The notes under the pieces were generated by a model. The model saw only the letters and a program-made list of their open reading frames with translations, was not told where the DNA came from and made no database searches. Shown here piece by piece: positions 25,414 through 35,434 of a DNA stretch of 64,000 nt; the stretch's first letter is position 1; each line of letters starts with the position of its first letter. Source of the stretch: Anaerolineales bacterium (lineage in GTDB: Bacteria; Chloroflexota; Anaerolineae; Anaerolineales; UBA4823); the NCBI GenBank assembly GCA_020060465.1, contig JAGVAD010000028.1:45958-109957 (forward strand), in the 5' to 3' direction. Both the position numbers and the translations under genes were made by a program.

Positions 25414-26683
25414 GTTCCTGATCCTCTTCTTCTTGTGTCTCTTTAGCGATCCAGCGGGCGCTCACTTTGCGAATGCGCCGCGCAGCCACCTGCTCAACCA
25501 CCAGGAGCAGGTTCCCTTCTTGCACCGTCTCGCCGATATTAGGCACATGCCCCAGGCGACCATAAATATAGCCGCCTAAAGTATCGGCGTCTTCGCTGGT
25601 CAGGTTGCTCCCCATGATCTCGTTGAAGTCATCCAATCCAATGCGCCCCAAAAACAGATAGCCGCCATCAGCCAGCTTTTGATAGGGCGCTTCTTCGCCC
25701 TGGTCGTATTCATCCAGAATTTCGCCAAAAATTTCCTCAACGATGTCTTCCAGCGTCACCAATCCGGCCACTCCGCCGTATTCATCCACAACAATCGCCA
25801 TGTGAATGCGCTGGCTCTGCATTTCCGCCAGCAATTCATCTACTTTTTTCCCCTCAGGCACAAAATAAGCCGGGCGCAACAAATCTCGCAGCGAAGAGAG
25901 CTGATTTTCCTCCCTCCAGGCGCGCAGCAAGTCTTTGGCATATAGAAGCCCCAAAGTATTATCTACTGTTTCTTCATAGATTGGCACGCGCGAGAAACCG
26001 GCGCGCAGGATCGCGTCCACAGCCTCGGTGAGCGGTGTGGCAACATCCAAAGCGAGCATGTCAATGCGCGGCACCATGATCTCTCGCGCCAGGGTGTCGC
26101 CCAGCTCAAAGATCGAATGGATCATGCGCCTCTCGCCCATTTGCAGCAGCCCTTCTTGCTCACCGGCGTCCACCAGGGTCTTAAGCTCATCTTCGGTTAC
26201 ACTTACCGGGGATTCAGGCGGATTTTTGGTTTCATTGGAACCAGAGAGCGGGACGATCAGAAGAGAAACCGAGGCCATCAATACGCGCGCGAACGTCGCC
26301 AGGCGCGTCGCCCAGGTTTCGGCGCTGCGTAAAGCCATACGTTCTACAGCCCACTCGAACCAGAACAATAACAACGCAGCCAGACACAATCCCAAAATAG
26401 CCGCTACAACTGGATAGGTCACAACGCGCAGTTGAACCAGCGCTAAAACCAGAGCGGCCAGACCAAAGCGGGTAAAGATCAGGGTGAGGTTCAGGCTGGC
26501 GCGCAAACGCGGCATCACCGATAGCAGGTTGACCGCCGCGTTCACTTGTTCCCCTAAAGCCTCGCGCTGCGCCAGCAGCCGGCCATGGGTGACTTGCAAA
26601 AAGCTCGTCCGCGCCCCAATGGCAACCAGGTCCAACGCCAGCAAGAAGAACAAGGATATTGCAATGGCTAAAGTCTCAATCAC
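25400..26683 (-). CDS. CNNM/CorC-type membrane protein with CBS pair
   Basis: A 427-residue protein. An N-terminal DUF21 (CNNM) membrane domain with three or four helices occupies residues 1-150. A linker with VTEDELKTLVDAGEQEGLL and IMVPRIDM precedes the two CBS domains (about 195-320, ending IHMAIVVDEYGGVAGLVTLEDIVEEIFGEI). The last 80 residues form the CorC_HlyC domain (DDFNEIMGSNL, TLGGYIYGRLGHVPNIGE). The family is linked to magnesium or cobalt export and tolerance; the old name is hemolysin-like. It overlaps glmU by eight bases at its start and cdd at its end. Confidence 0.9.
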   Translation of the reverse strand: MIETLAIAISLFFLLALDLVAIGARTSFLQVTHGRLLAQREALGEQVNAAVNLLSVMPRLRASLNLTLIFTRFGLAALVLALVQLRVVTYPVVAAILGLCLAALLLFWFEWAVERMALRSAETWATRLATFARVLMASVSLLIVPLSGSNETKNPPESPVSVTEDELKTLVDAGEQEGLLQMGERRMIHSIFELGDTLAREIMVPRIDMLALDVATPLTEAVDAILRAGFSRVPIYEETVDNTLGLLYAKDLLRAWREENQLSSLRDLLRPAYFVPEGKKVDELLAEMQSQRIHMAIVVDEYGGVAGLVTLEDIVEEIFGEILDEYDQGEEAPYQKLADGGYLFLGRIGLDDFNEIMGSNLTSEDADTLGGYIYGRLGHVPNIGETVQEGNLLLVVEQVAARRIRKVSARWIAKETQEEEDQERVDG

Positions 26684-28028
26684 GTTTCGCTAGTTTTCGG
26701 ATCGGCCGCGCCGGCACACCCACCGCCAGGGTATAAGAGGGAACATCCTTGGTGACGACCGATCCTGCGCCAGTACGCGCCCCTTCACCAAGTTTCACCG
26801 GAGCGACCAACATCGTGTCGCTGCCGATAAAGACATTTGCCTCGATCTCGGTATGGTTCTTTTTCTCTCCGTCAAAATTACAGGTGATTGTCCCCGCGCC
26901 AATGTTCACCTCTGCGCCAATGGTGGCGTCGCCAATGTAGGAGAAATGCCCCATCTTCGTTCCAGGACCGAGATAAGAATTTTTAACTTCGCCAAAATTG
27001 CCTAAATGCACCCCCTGCGCCAGATGCGCTCCGCTGCGCAGATGGCTAAAGGGCCCTATTTCAACATGGTCTTCAACGATGGCTTCTTCCAGAACAGACG
27101 CCAGCACGGTTGATTGATCCCCCACCACAGAATTGCGGATCAGCGTATTCGGACCCACAGAGCATGCTGCGCCGATCTTCGTTGATCCTTGCAGGTAAGT
27201 ATTAGGCCAGATGACTGTATCCTGCCCAATGGTCACACCTGGCTCAATGTAAGTGGTTGCCGGATCCACCAAAGTCACACCTTCGAGCATCCATTTGCGG
27301 TTAATGCGCTTGCGCAAGATCGCTTCCGCTTCCGCCAGATGAATGCGATTATTGACACCAATGCCTTCTTCCGCATCCTCCAGGATATGCGCCTGCACGG
27401 ACAGCCCATCCTTAATCGCGATTTCCACCAAATCGGTAAGATAATACTCGCCCTTCGGCGAAATCTGAATACGCTGCAACGCCTCCCATAACCAGTCAGC
27501 GGCAAAGCAATACAGACCGGCGTTAAGCTCATGGATGCCTAATTGTTCTGTCGTCGCTTGGGCTTCTTCCACAATGCCCTGCACGCGCCCATCTGCGTCG
27601 CGCACCACCCGCCCAAAACCTCTTGGGTCGTCGGCCATCAAGCTCAACATGGTGATCGGGCCGGAGTGCGCCTGCTGAATATGCACGATCTTGCGCAGCG
27701 TTTCCACTGTCAGGAGCGGCATGTCGGCATAGGAAACCAACACCCAATCCGATTGTCCACGCAACAGCGGCTCCGCCTGCATGACCGCATGACCGGTGCC
27801 AAGCTGCGCCTCTTGCAACACAAAATCTGCCGCCCGACCAAAGGTTTGCTGCACAGCCTCCGCGTCGCGCCCCACCACAACAATCGGCTTTGCCCCGCTT
27901 ACCTGTTGGGCGGCTTCAAGCGCATATTGCAACATCGGGCGCCCCAATAAGGGGTGCAGCACCTTCGCCAGCTTTGAGCGCATACGCGTCCCTTGACCCG
28001 CAGCCAGGATGACGGATCTAATCCTCAT
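26676..28028 (-). CDS. glmU: Bifunctional UDP-N-acetylglucosamine enzyme GlmU
   Basis: A 450-residue enzyme. The N-terminal uridylyltransferase has LAAGQGTRMRSKLAKVLHPL and VSYADMPLL. The C-terminal left-handed beta-helix acetyltransferase has hexapeptide repeats (VTLVDPATTYIEPGVTIG onwards) and the family signature GDATIGAEVNIGAGTI. It acetylates glucosamine-1-phosphate and then makes UDP-GlcNAc for the cell wall. AGAGGTG precedes the ATG, just after the tRNA-Gln terminator. Confidence 0.95.
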   Translation of the reverse strand: MRIRSVILAAGQGTRMRSKLAKVLHPLLGRPMLQYALEAAQQVSGAKPIVVVGRDAEAVQQTFGRAADFVLQEAQLGTGHAVMQAEPLLRGQSDWVLVSYADMPLLTVETLRKIVHIQQAHSGPITMLSLMADDPRGFGRVVRDADGRVQGIVEEAQATTEQLGIHELNAGLYCFAADWLWEALQRIQISPKGEYYLTDLVEIAIKDGLSVQAHILEDAEEGIGVNNRIHLAEAEAILRKRINRKWMLEGVTLVDPATTYIEPGVTIGQDTVIWPNTYLQGSTKIGAACSVGPNTLIRNSVVGDQSTVLASVLEEAIVEDHVEIGPFSHLRSGAHLAQGVHLGNFGEVKNSYLGPGTKMGHFSYIGDATIGAEVNIGAGTITCNFDGEKKNHTEIEANVFIGSDTMLVAPVKLGEGARTGAGSVVTKDVPSYTLAVGVPARPIRKLAKRD

Positions 28029-28045
28029 GTTTGCACCTCTTGGAC

Positions 28046-28092
28046 AAAAAGGCGAGCCTCACACTCTTCCGCTAATCCATGTGAGCTCGCCT
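28046..28092 (-). terminator. Rho-independent terminator after tRNA-Gln
   Basis: On the minus strand AGGCGAGCTCAC pairs with GTGAGGCTCGCCT (one bulge), and TTTTTG follows. It lies between tRNA-Gln and glmU. Confidence 0.85.
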
Positions 28093-28118
28093 CTTCATGT
28101 TTTCACATATATCTCTAG

Positions 28119-28189
28119 CTGGGGCGCCCGGATTCGAACCAGGATATACGGATCCAAAGTCCGCTGTGCTACCATTGCACCACGCCCCA
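28119..28189 (-). tRNA. tRNA-Gln (UUG anticodon)
   Basis: On the minus strand the acceptor stem TGGGGCG/CGCCCCA is perfect, the discriminator is G and CCA is not encoded. The anticodon stem GCGGA/TCCGT encloses CTTTGGA, giving UUG. T-arm CTGGTTCGAATCCGG is present. Ser-UGA above does encode CCA, so the two genes differ in this respect. Confidence 0.95.
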
Positions 28190-28226
28190 CCAATCCGCCG
28201 GAAATAAAGCGAAGGCTATTTTATCG

Positions 28227-29264
28227 TTATTCTTCGTCGGGCGCAAGGCCCAACTGGCGCGCTTGATCGTAGGAAAGACCATTGGTTGGGTTGGAACGCG
28301 ACGAAAAATCTTGCAAGGCGGTTTCCCAAAAGGCGTCAATGTCAATATGATTGAGTTTACCAGATTGTAACCGAACAAGCGCCTCATCTATCTCGCCTGG
28401 CTGTACATCTTCGTCCTCGGCATCCTGCGGGTCTTCCAGGTGAATCCCCTCATCCGAGGTGATCGAAGGGGTTGATCGTGGATCAGATTCTATGCCCATC
28501 GCTGTCAGGTTTTGGCTGGCTCTGCGAAAAGCGCCTGCCACTTTCCCAAGCGACATTGCCTCTAAAGCCAGGCGATCCACGCCAGCGACTAATATGAACC
28601 GCTCGGCGACGGGGAAGAACAACAGATCCTGTTCAGCGCCGGAAACGACCAACGGGCTGGCTACAGGGAGCAAGCGCATCAAGGCGAGAGCAGAAACTAT
28701 GGCGCCGCTCCACTCGCCCGATGGTTGAGGGGTATCGCCCGTCTGGGCAACGATCCCGCCGCTCTCATCCACCAAAGCAACGAAGGCGGCGTCAATTTCC
28801 CGACGTAACTCTGTGACCTGCTGGAGCGGCGATTTTTGCGAGGATTCTGGCTCAATTGATTTATGCGCCTCTTCTTCGATCTGCTCCTTTGAAGGAAGAC
28901 CCAGAAGCTGTTGTACAGTCTCCAAAAAAGCGGAGATTTCAATGGGTTTATAGAAGAAAGCATCTGCGCCGGCTTGCTCCACCTCGGCGCGCACTTTCTC
29001 ATCCGACATTCCAGTAATCAAGATCAGGCGCAAACCCGGGTTTCTCACCCGAGCGCGAACGAGCAGTTCCAGGCCGGTGATGCCCGGCAAGCGCACATCC
29101 GCAATCAACAAATCCACCGGCTGGCGCGAGATAACCAGGATGGCTTCCTCGCCCGAGGGCACATCTGTGATCTTAAATTCGTGGCCCAGGGTCTCCAACG
29201 CAGCGCGGAGCATACGGCGGACGTCGCGCTGGTCGTCAACGATCAGAACTCGATAGGCGCGCAT
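28227..29264 (-). CDS. Response regulator with non-DNA-binding output domain
   Basis: A 345-residue protein. Residues 1-120 are a CheY-like receiver with acidic pocket Asp10/Asp11, phosphorylation site Asp56 (LLIADVRLPG), Thr84 and Lys106 (FYKPIE). After a charged linker, residues about 150-265 (EIDAAFVALVDESGGIVAQTG...LLFFPVAERFILVAGVD) look like a roadblock/LC7-type fold, seen in regulators of small GTPases and motility. The acidic tail contains no helix-turn-helix. No sensor kinase lies in the window. It follows the second peptide ATPase gene. Confidence 0.8.
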   Translation of the reverse strand: MRAYRVLIVDDQRDVRRMLRAALETLGHEFKITDVPSGEEAILVISRQPVDLLIADVRLPGITGLELLVRARVRNPGLRLILITGMSDEKVRAEVEQAGADAFFYKPIEISAFLETVQQLLGLPSKEQIEEEAHKSIEPESSQKSPLQQVTELRREIDAAFVALVDESGGIVAQTGDTPQPSGEWSGAIVSALALMRLLPVASPLVVSGAEQDLLFFPVAERFILVAGVDRLALEAMSLGKVAGAFRRASQNLTAMGIESDPRSTPSITSDEGIHLEDPQDAEDEDVQPGEIDEALVRLQSGKLNHIDIDAFWETALQDFSSRSNPTNGLSYDQARQLGLAPDEE

Positions 29265-29288
29265 ATCATCGCTGCTGCTACGAAAATT

Positions 29289-30302
29289 TCAATCCACCCG
29301 GAAGCAAGCCACCCAGTGATCTGGCTTGACCTCCTTGAACACCGGTTCGGCTTTCGAACACTCCTCCATCACCACCGGACAACGCGGATGGAAACGGCAG
29401 CCCGTTGGCGGGTTAAGCGGGCTGGGCACGTCGCCTTGTAGAATGATGCGTTCACGCTTGATCGTGGGGTCTGGGATGGGGATCGCCGACATCAGAGCTT
29501 GCGTGTATGGATGCAATGGATTGGCGTAAAGTTCATCCCGTCCGGCAAGCTCCACCATTTTTCCCAAATACATCACCGCCACCCGATCCGAGATGTGTTC
29601 CACCACGCTCAGATTGTGAGCAATAAAGAGGTAAGTTAAACTAAACTCGCGCTGCAAATCCTTGAGAATATTCAGCACCTGCGATTGGATCGAAACATCC
29701 AGCGCTGACACCGGTTCATCGGCGACGATGAATTTGGGCTGCAATGCCAGCGCCCGGGCGATGCCAATGCGCTGCCGCTGGCCGCCTGAAAACTCGTGCG
29801 GGTAGCGACGGGCGTGATAATCTTCCAACCCCACTTTCTTCAAGGTTTCCATCACGATCTGATCTTGCTCTTTTTTCGTACCAATCTTATGAATGCGCAG
29901 CCCTTCGGCAATCGACTCACCTACCGGAATGCGCGGATCCAGCGAAGCATAAGGGTCCTGGAAGATGATTTGCATGTTGCGGCGCACCGTTTTTAGCTCG
30001 TTGCCGCTTAACTTCAGAATATTAACGCCGTCAAATTCGATTTCACCAGAGGTGGGTTCAATCAGCCGCAGGATGGTGCGTCCAACAGTGGTCTTACCGC
30101 AGCCCGATTCGCCCACCAGTCCCAGCGTCTCGCCCTCTCTCACCGTAAAGCTCACATCATCTACCGCTTGCACCCAGGCGACAACGCGCTGCAATAGTCC
30201 GGCGCGGACGGGAAAATACTTGACCAGATTTCTCACCACCACCAGATCGCGTTGGGGCTTCTTTTCTGCTACTGTCGCTGCGCTTACGGGTTGTTCGCTC
30301 AT
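29289..30302 (-). CDS. Oligopeptide/dipeptide ABC ATPase, OppF type
   Basis: A 337-residue ATPase. Walker [10 protein letters not shown], signature [18 protein letters not shown], Walker [13 protein letters not shown] and the His of the switch region IAHNLSVV are all intact. The C-terminal cysteine pattern [14 protein letters not shown] is the oligopeptide ABC-family extension (possible 4Fe-4S or zinc site). A shared [11 protein letters not shown] block marks the OppF branch. It pairs with the preceding OppD-type gene. No permease lies next to this pair. Confidence 0.9.
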   Translation of the reverse strand: MSEQPVSAATVAEKKPQRDLVVVRNLVKYFPVRAGLLQRVVAWVQAVDDVSFTVREGETLGLVGESGCGKTTVGRTILRLIEPTSGEIEFDGVNILKLSGNELKTVRRNMQIIFQDPYASLDPRIPVGESIAEGLRIHKIGTKKEQDQIVMETLKKVGLEDYHARRYPHEFSGGQRQRIGIARALALQPKFIVADEPVSALDVSIQSQVLNILKDLQREFSLTYLFIAHNLSVVEHISDRVAVMYLGKMVELAGRDELYANPLHPYTQALMSAIPIPDPTIKRERIILQGDVPSPLNPPTGCRFHPRCPVVMEECSKAEPVFKEVKPDHWVACFRVD

Positions 30303-30359
30303 GACTTGTCTATCTCCAATAATCAGGTTAATAACGCTTGCAGTCCTTCGCTCGCTCCG

Positions 30360-31397
30360 TCAGGCGGCGCTGAGCGGGGCGCGATGATTTTCATAATCCA
30401 GGTAAAGCCAGCAACGCACGGAGTGCCCCGGCTGCACTGCCGTCAGCTCCGGCTCAACCTGAGTGCAGATCTCCAGGCCAAATTTTTCACGCGCCTTGCA
30501 GCGCGGGGCAAATCGACAACCTGGCGGTAAATTGACCAGGTTCGGCACCGAACCAGGGATCACTTCCAAACGATCTTTCACTTTGCCCAACACCGGTATT
30601 GATTCGATCAAACCCTGCGTGTAAGGGTGCAATGGTTTGGCGAACAGCGTTTTGACGTCTGTTTGCTCGACAATCCGTCCGGCATACATGACCGCCACAT
30701 TATCCGCCATTTCGGCGATGACCCCCAGGTCATGGGTGATTAAGATCACTGCTGTATCCAGCTCAGAGCGCAAAGAGCGGATGAGGTCGAGGATTTGCGC
30801 TTGAATGGTCACATCCAGCGCGGTGGTCGGTTCATCCGCAATCAGCAGTTCAGGATTCAGCGCCAGCGCCATCGCAATCATCACGCGCTGCGCCTGCCCG
30901 CCGGACATCTGGTGTGGGTAGGCGTGCGCTTTTCGTTCTGCATCCGGGATGCCCACCAGGCGCAACAGCTCCACGGCTCGGTTCCAATCCTGCCCTTTTT
31001 TGACCTGTCGGTGAACTTGCAACACCTCGGCGATTTGATCGCCGATCTTAAAAACCGGATTCAAGCTACTCTGTGGCTGTTGAAAGATCATCGAGATGCG
31101 GTTGCCGCGAATATCCGTCATTTCTTTTTCGGATAGTTTCAGCAAATCCATCCCCTCAAAGATGATTTGACCTTCCACCACCCGTCCAGGCGGGCTGATC
31201 AGGCGCATGATAGACAGAGAAGTGACGCTTTTCCCGCAGCCCGACTCGCCCACCAGACCAAGCACCTCGCCGTGTTTGACCGTAAAATCCACCCCATCCA
31301 CAGCCTTCACCACCCCGGCATCGGTGAAAAAGTAGGTTTTCAGCCCCTTCACTTCCAGGATGTTCTGATTCCGAGAAGATGATGTCTCCAAGCTCAT
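30360..31397 (-). CDS. Oligopeptide/dipeptide ABC ATPase, OppD type
   Basis: A 345-residue ATPase. Walker [10 protein letters not shown], the D-branch block [15 protein letters not shown], signature [16 protein letters not shown], Walker [13 protein letters not shown] and ITHDLGVI. The C-terminal extension CRFAPRC...C is present. FQQPQSSL replaces the commoner FQDPMTSL. It works as a heterodimer with the OppF-type ATPase that follows and lies just downstream of two binding-protein genes. Confidence 0.9.
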   Translation of the reverse strand: MSLETSSSRNQNILEVKGLKTYFFTDAGVVKAVDGVDFTVKHGEVLGLVGESGCGKSVTSLSIMRLISPPGRVVEGQIIFEGMDLLKLSEKEMTDIRGNRISMIFQQPQSSLNPVFKIGDQIAEVLQVHRQVKKGQDWNRAVELLRLVGIPDAERKAHAYPHQMSGGQAQRVMIAMALALNPELLIADEPTTALDVTIQAQILDLIRSLRSELDTAVILITHDLGVIAEMADNVAVMYAGRIVEQTDVKTLFAKPLHPYTQGLIESIPVLGKVKDRLEVIPGSVPNLVNLPPGCRFAPRCKAREKFGLEICTQVEPELTAVQPGHSVRCWLYLDYENHRAPLSAA

Positions 31398-31434
31398 TCA
31401 GGTTACTCCTCCAAAAGTTCTTCGACCAGGTGGA

Positions 31435-33351
31435 TCATTTACTAAGTTCCCACTCCCAGGCGTTCCAACTATCGGCTGCGTACTGCGTCGGACCGGGCTT
31501 GAAATTGACAAAGCCAGCACGCACGACATACACACGAGTGTTAGAAAACAACGGAATTACGGGCGCATCCGCTGTCCAAAGTTGGAAGAATTCTTCCAAG
31601 ATTGGCCTGCGTTTCTCACGCGAAAGGCTGATCTCTGGGTTAGTCTCGTTGAGAGACAGCAATTGGTCCGCGCGCTCATTGCAGAAGCCAGGATAATTCT
31701 GGCCAAAATAATAGTTGCTTTCCGAAGGAATAGCTGCGCAGTCATACAATCCCAAGAAAGCGGGATCATCACTGGCGGACCAACTATAAATAACAGCATC
31801 GAAGGTGCGGCAAGCGAGAGGGTTACCTGCCGAACATGGGGCATTTAGATCACGGCTATTCAGGAATTGAAGATTAGTACTAAAGCCGACGATCTGTAGC
31901 TGCTGCTGAATCATCTGCGCCAACGCCTGGCGATCGGAACGGTCGGTGGTCATCAGGGTGAATTCCAGGTTCTTCTTGACGCCGTCAATTTCCTTGGTGC
32001 AGGGGCTGGTGGAGCAATCCCAGCCGGCCTCGGCCAACAAGACTTTGGCTTTTTCAGGGTCGTACGGATATTTCACATAATTATCCGAATATGCCCAGGA
32101 TAGACCTGGAGGCACCGGTAGATCGGTGATCTTTTGCTTGCCGAAATATAGCTTGTCCACCAATGCCTGCTTGTCAATCGAGTGATACATCGCCTGGCGC
32201 ACTTTGACATCATCGAAGGGGAATTTGGTGGTATTGAGGTCAATATGCTCCCATTGATAACCAGGCTCGTAAAGCACCTTATACATACCAGCCGCCTCAA
32301 TCTTATCCAGATCGGGCGCATTGGCGACGGTGAGGCCGCCCGCGCCGGTCACGGCGTCAATTTCGCCAGTTTGCAGCGCAGCCAGCACGTCCGCGGTCTG
32401 GGCGAAGAAGCGGAAGATAATTGTCTTGATCTTGGCATCGCCCAAGGGGAAGGGTTGATCAGACTTCTCCAGGATGAGTTCCTGACCCTGCTTCCATTCC
32501 TTGATTACATAGGGGCCATCGCCGGGGACTGTAGTCCAATCAATGCTGGCTTGCTCGCCGGCGGGCACATCGCCGATGACATGTTGCGGCAGCCAGGTGA
32601 CGCCAACCGACCAATACAATGGATCTACCACAGGACCGACCTGGGCGGCATAGCCAGCTTCAGCATAGTCCGCCTGGAAGGCTGCAAAGTCAACATTGCC
32701 GGCCAGAACGCCTCCCGCAGCAGCCTTGGCTTGCGCTTCGCTCATGAAGACCACTGTGAATCGCTTCTCGTCCACTGCTTCAATATTGTAGATCTTCTCA
32801 GAAGCATTGGTGCCGGAAGCGCCCAGGTTTGGGTTCATGATAAGCTTCCAGGCAAAGATCACATCTGCGCTGGTGACAGGGGCGCCATCTGTCCAGCGCC
32901 AATCATCGCGAATCTTGTGTGTGACTTCCAAATGGCGGTCAACGCCATCGCCCATGAAAATCGCGCCGCCGTTATCTATGGTCGGCACATCACCTTCACA
33001 GCCCAGGTTGACCCACTCCGCTTTCTCGTTCTGACTTATGCAGCCCACCAGTACTGGCGACATCACAATGGCACGCACCGTCGTTGCGCCGATCAGAGGG
33101 TGCAGCGTATCCGGCTCCTGCTGTAAGGCTAAAATTACAGTATCTACTGGTTGAAACGCAGGGGTAGGCGGCAGAGTTGGTTCTGGCGCAGTTGTTATCG
33201 CGCTCTGTTGCACCTGAGGCGTGCTTGTCAAAGTCGCTTCCGATTGGACGGTTACGATCTTTTTCTCCTGCATCCGTGCGCAGGCCGCTAACACTATGCT
33301 GAGCACAATCAAGTATCTCGGATCAAGAAAAACTTTTCCATGAGGTTTCAT
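31435..33351 (-). CDS. Family 5 ABC substrate-binding lipoprotein
   Basis: A 638-residue SBP_bac_5 protein with lipobox VLAAC (Cys24) and a Thr/Pro-rich tether. The body shows peptide/nickel-binding family landmarks: IRDDWRWTDGAPVTSADVIFAWKL, DDVKVRQAMYHSIDKQALVDKLYFG and YDPEKAKVLLAEAGW. It probably binds short peptides or other small solutes outside the membrane. It lies 38 bases before the OppD-type ATPase gene and 100 bases after another binding protein of the same family. Confidence 0.9.
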   Translation of the reverse strand: MKPHGKVFLDPRYLIVLSIVLAACARMQEKKIVTVQSEATLTSTPQVQQSAITTAPEPTLPPTPAFQPVDTVILALQQEPDTLHPLIGATTVRAIVMSPVLVGCISQNEKAEWVNLGCEGDVPTIDNGGAIFMGDGVDRHLEVTHKIRDDWRWTDGAPVTSADVIFAWKLIMNPNLGASGTNASEKIYNIEAVDEKRFTVVFMSEAQAKAAAGGVLAGNVDFAAFQADYAEAGYAAQVGPVVDPLYWSVGVTWLPQHVIGDVPAGEQASIDWTTVPGDGPYVIKEWKQGQELILEKSDQPFPLGDAKIKTIIFRFFAQTADVLAALQTGEIDAVTGAGGLTVANAPDLDKIEAAGMYKVLYEPGYQWEHIDLNTTKFPFDDVKVRQAMYHSIDKQALVDKLYFGKQKITDLPVPPGLSWAYSDNYVKYPYDPEKAKVLLAEAGWDCSTSPCTKEIDGVKKNLEFTLMTTDRSDRQALAQMIQQQLQIVGFSTNLQFLNSRDLNAPCSAGNPLACRTFDAVIYSWSASDDPAFLGLYDCAAIPSESNYYFGQNYPGFCNERADQLLSLNETNPEISLSREKRRPILEEFFQLWTADAPVIPLFSNTRVYVVRAGFVNFKPGPTQYAADSWNAWEWELSK

Positions 33352-33452
33352 GTTCTTGAATAACCTGCTGGCGAAACAGGTAAAATGTGTGGCAGATTAT
33401 ACTTGATCAGCGTGTGAACCGGCCTCATTTTATACAAGCAGTATGCAAGAAT

Positions 33453-35399
33453 TTACGGCTTGCAGGCATCTCCATAATTGAATTGTTCCAGGTTCCACAA
33501 GGTGCTATCCGCAGAGGCATCCAGGGCTACGCTGCACATATCAGTTCGCATGGCGGCAGTCTTTAGCCGCAGATAGAGCGGCAGCGACGGCAGATCCTCA
33601 GCGTAGATCGCTTGCGCCTGCGCGTGCGCGGAACGATGCTGCGACTCCTCTGGCAGCGCGGCGTTGGCTTGCCGACACAGGCGGTCATACTCTGGATTGG
33701 TGTAACCGCTGGCGTTCGCGCCGCCCCAGCCCTTCGGATATTGGGGATACGGACCGGGAATTTCACTGCTCGCGTAAAGGAAGCAGGGCGGTTCAATCGA
33801 AGAAACCCAACCAAACTGAGCCAGGGTAAAGTTACGCCCAAATAACGCCCCTTCGGGTCCCGGCGCGAAAAGGGTCTCTTGGGCGACTGCGTTGATATTG
33901 ACTTTAATACCACACTGCGCCAGCGATTCCTGGATGATCTGAGCGGCGCGTTGCTTTTCCCCATCATCCGTGGTTAAGAGAGTGACTTCAAAAGGCGTCC
34001 CATCGGGAATGCCCATCACTCCTTGCGCCAGGCGCGGCGTCGTCGGGTCGCTATCGGCGTCCAGCCAGCCCGCATCCTCCAACAGCTTTGCCCCCGCCGC
34101 GGGATCGAAAGCATAGCGTTTCACCTCGGAGTTAAATAAGGGGTGGTCAGAGGGGATATAAACGTCGGGGACGGCGGATTTACCGGTAAACAATTCGTCC
34201 ATCATGCGCTGGCGGTCAATGCACAAAGCCGCCGCCTGGCGCGCCTCTTTCATTTGGAAGAAGGGCAACGGGCCGCCGCCCTGCGGGTCAACGAACGAAG
34301 CGATCGCAAATTCCAGATGCTCCCACGCTCCCCCAGGTTGATAAGCTACTTTGATCTGACCGTTCGTTTCCAGTTCGGTCAATCGCCCGAGCTGCATTTC
34401 CAAATGGTGGGTCTCGTCCAGATAATCGCATTCACCGGCCAACAGGGCGCTCAGCGCCTGCTCTCGTTCAGAGATAAAGCGAAACACCAGCTTCTCAAAA
34501 GCCGGCAAGCCTTCGGCGGCGCGAAAATAATGCGGGTTGCGGCTCAGCGTGATGTGATCGCCGACCGTCCATTCATCAATCTGATAAGCGCCCCAGCCCA
34601 GCGGTGTACGGTTGACCGCCTCAGCGGAGAGCAAATCGGGCGCGGCCAGGCCGCCCCAGGCGTGGCGCGGCAATGGGGTGAAAAAACCGGAAAGATACCC
34701 TGACCAACGATAGCCAGGTATGCCGCGCCATTCAACCGTAAGCTCATCCAGCGCCTGATAGGCGGCGGTGCGGTCTATCAATTCGGCGCGCGCTTTGGGG
34801 TAGAGGCTTCTAGCTACTTCGTAAGAATAAACCGAGTCGTCAGCGGTGAGCGCTTCCCCATCCGACCAACTCAACCCCGCTCGCAGCCGAAAACGCACCG
34901 TCATTTGCTCCATTTGCGCCGGGTTTTGGCTTGAATAAGGGACGGCGCAGCTTTCATCCTTACAGCCCGCGGGCAGAATTGTGACGCCTTCCGCCAGCTT
35001 CACCAGGTTGCCTTGTGCATCCACAACCAGATTCCCCGCTTGAACCGAAACCGCTTCAAAAGTAACCTGCCCATTGGCTTGCGTGGGTTTCTCCTGCAAA
35101 ATCACCGGCGTCAACTCATAGTTGACCACCTCCAACGGCCCATCGTAGATCGCCTGGCGGATAGCGCGCGCCGCGGCGGAGCCATCTGCATAGAGAAATA
35201 AGGAGGCCGGCTCCTGACCCAGGCAAATGGTTAACAGGCGCGTCGGCACAGAGGTGGCAGTGGGCGTCAGCGCCTCGGCAGTGGGCGCTGTAGCAGTCGG
35301 AGCTTGCAGGTCGCCAGCCAGCGATGGATAATTGCACGCCAACGACGCCGCCAGAAACAGAAACAGCAGCCAGTGTTTTCTTAATAAGTTGGAGATCAT
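33453..35399 (-). CDS. Family 5 ABC substrate-binding lipoprotein
   Basis: A 648-residue SBP_bac_5 protein. I start it at the ATG at 35399, which gives a lipoprotein signal (lipobox SLAC, Cys22) and a Thr/Pro/Ala tether. Landmarks: FRLRAGLSWSDGEALTADDSVYSYEV, QAAALCIDRQRMMDELF and FDPAAGAKLLEDAGW. No Shine-Dalgarno sequence precedes 35399. The frame stays open upstream past a GTG at 35504 and encodes a membrane-like segment, so this gene may be coupled or fused to the small ORF after the sigma factor. It is the first of two tandem binding proteins. Confidence 0.85.
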   Translation of the reverse strand: MISNLLRKHWLLFLFLAASLACNYPSLAGDLQAPTATAPTAEALTPTATSVPTRLLTICLGQEPASLFLYADGSAAARAIRQAIYDGPLEVVNYELTPVILQEKPTQANGQVTFEAVSVQAGNLVVDAQGNLVKLAEGVTILPAGCKDESCAVPYSSQNPAQMEQMTVRFRLRAGLSWSDGEALTADDSVYSYEVARSLYPKARAELIDRTAAYQALDELTVEWRGIPGYRWSGYLSGFFTPLPRHAWGGLAAPDLLSAEAVNRTPLGWGAYQIDEWTVGDHITLSRNPHYFRAAEGLPAFEKLVFRFISEREQALSALLAGECDYLDETHHLEMQLGRLTELETNGQIKVAYQPGGAWEHLEFAIASFVDPQGGGPLPFFQMKEARQAAALCIDRQRMMDELFTGKSAVPDVYIPSDHPLFNSEVKRYAFDPAAGAKLLEDAGWLDADSDPTTPRLAQGVMGIPDGTPFEVTLLTTDDGEKQRAAQIIQESLAQCGIKVNINAVAQETLFAPGPEGALFGRNFTLAQFGWVSSIEPPCFLYASSEIPGPYPQYPKGWGGANASGYTNPEYDRLCRQANAALPEESQHRSAHAQAQAIYAEDLPSLPLYLRLKTAAMRTDMCSVALDASADSTLWNLEQFNYGDACKP

Positions 35400-35434
35400 A
35401 ATGATGTAGGGAGTTTGGCGAAAATTAGATACAA

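Noticed and set aside
32182..33126. A 314-codon plus-strand ORF
   Set aside because: It lies opposite the binding-protein gene at 31435-33351, which has a lipobox and family motifs. The plus frame has no recognisable domains.
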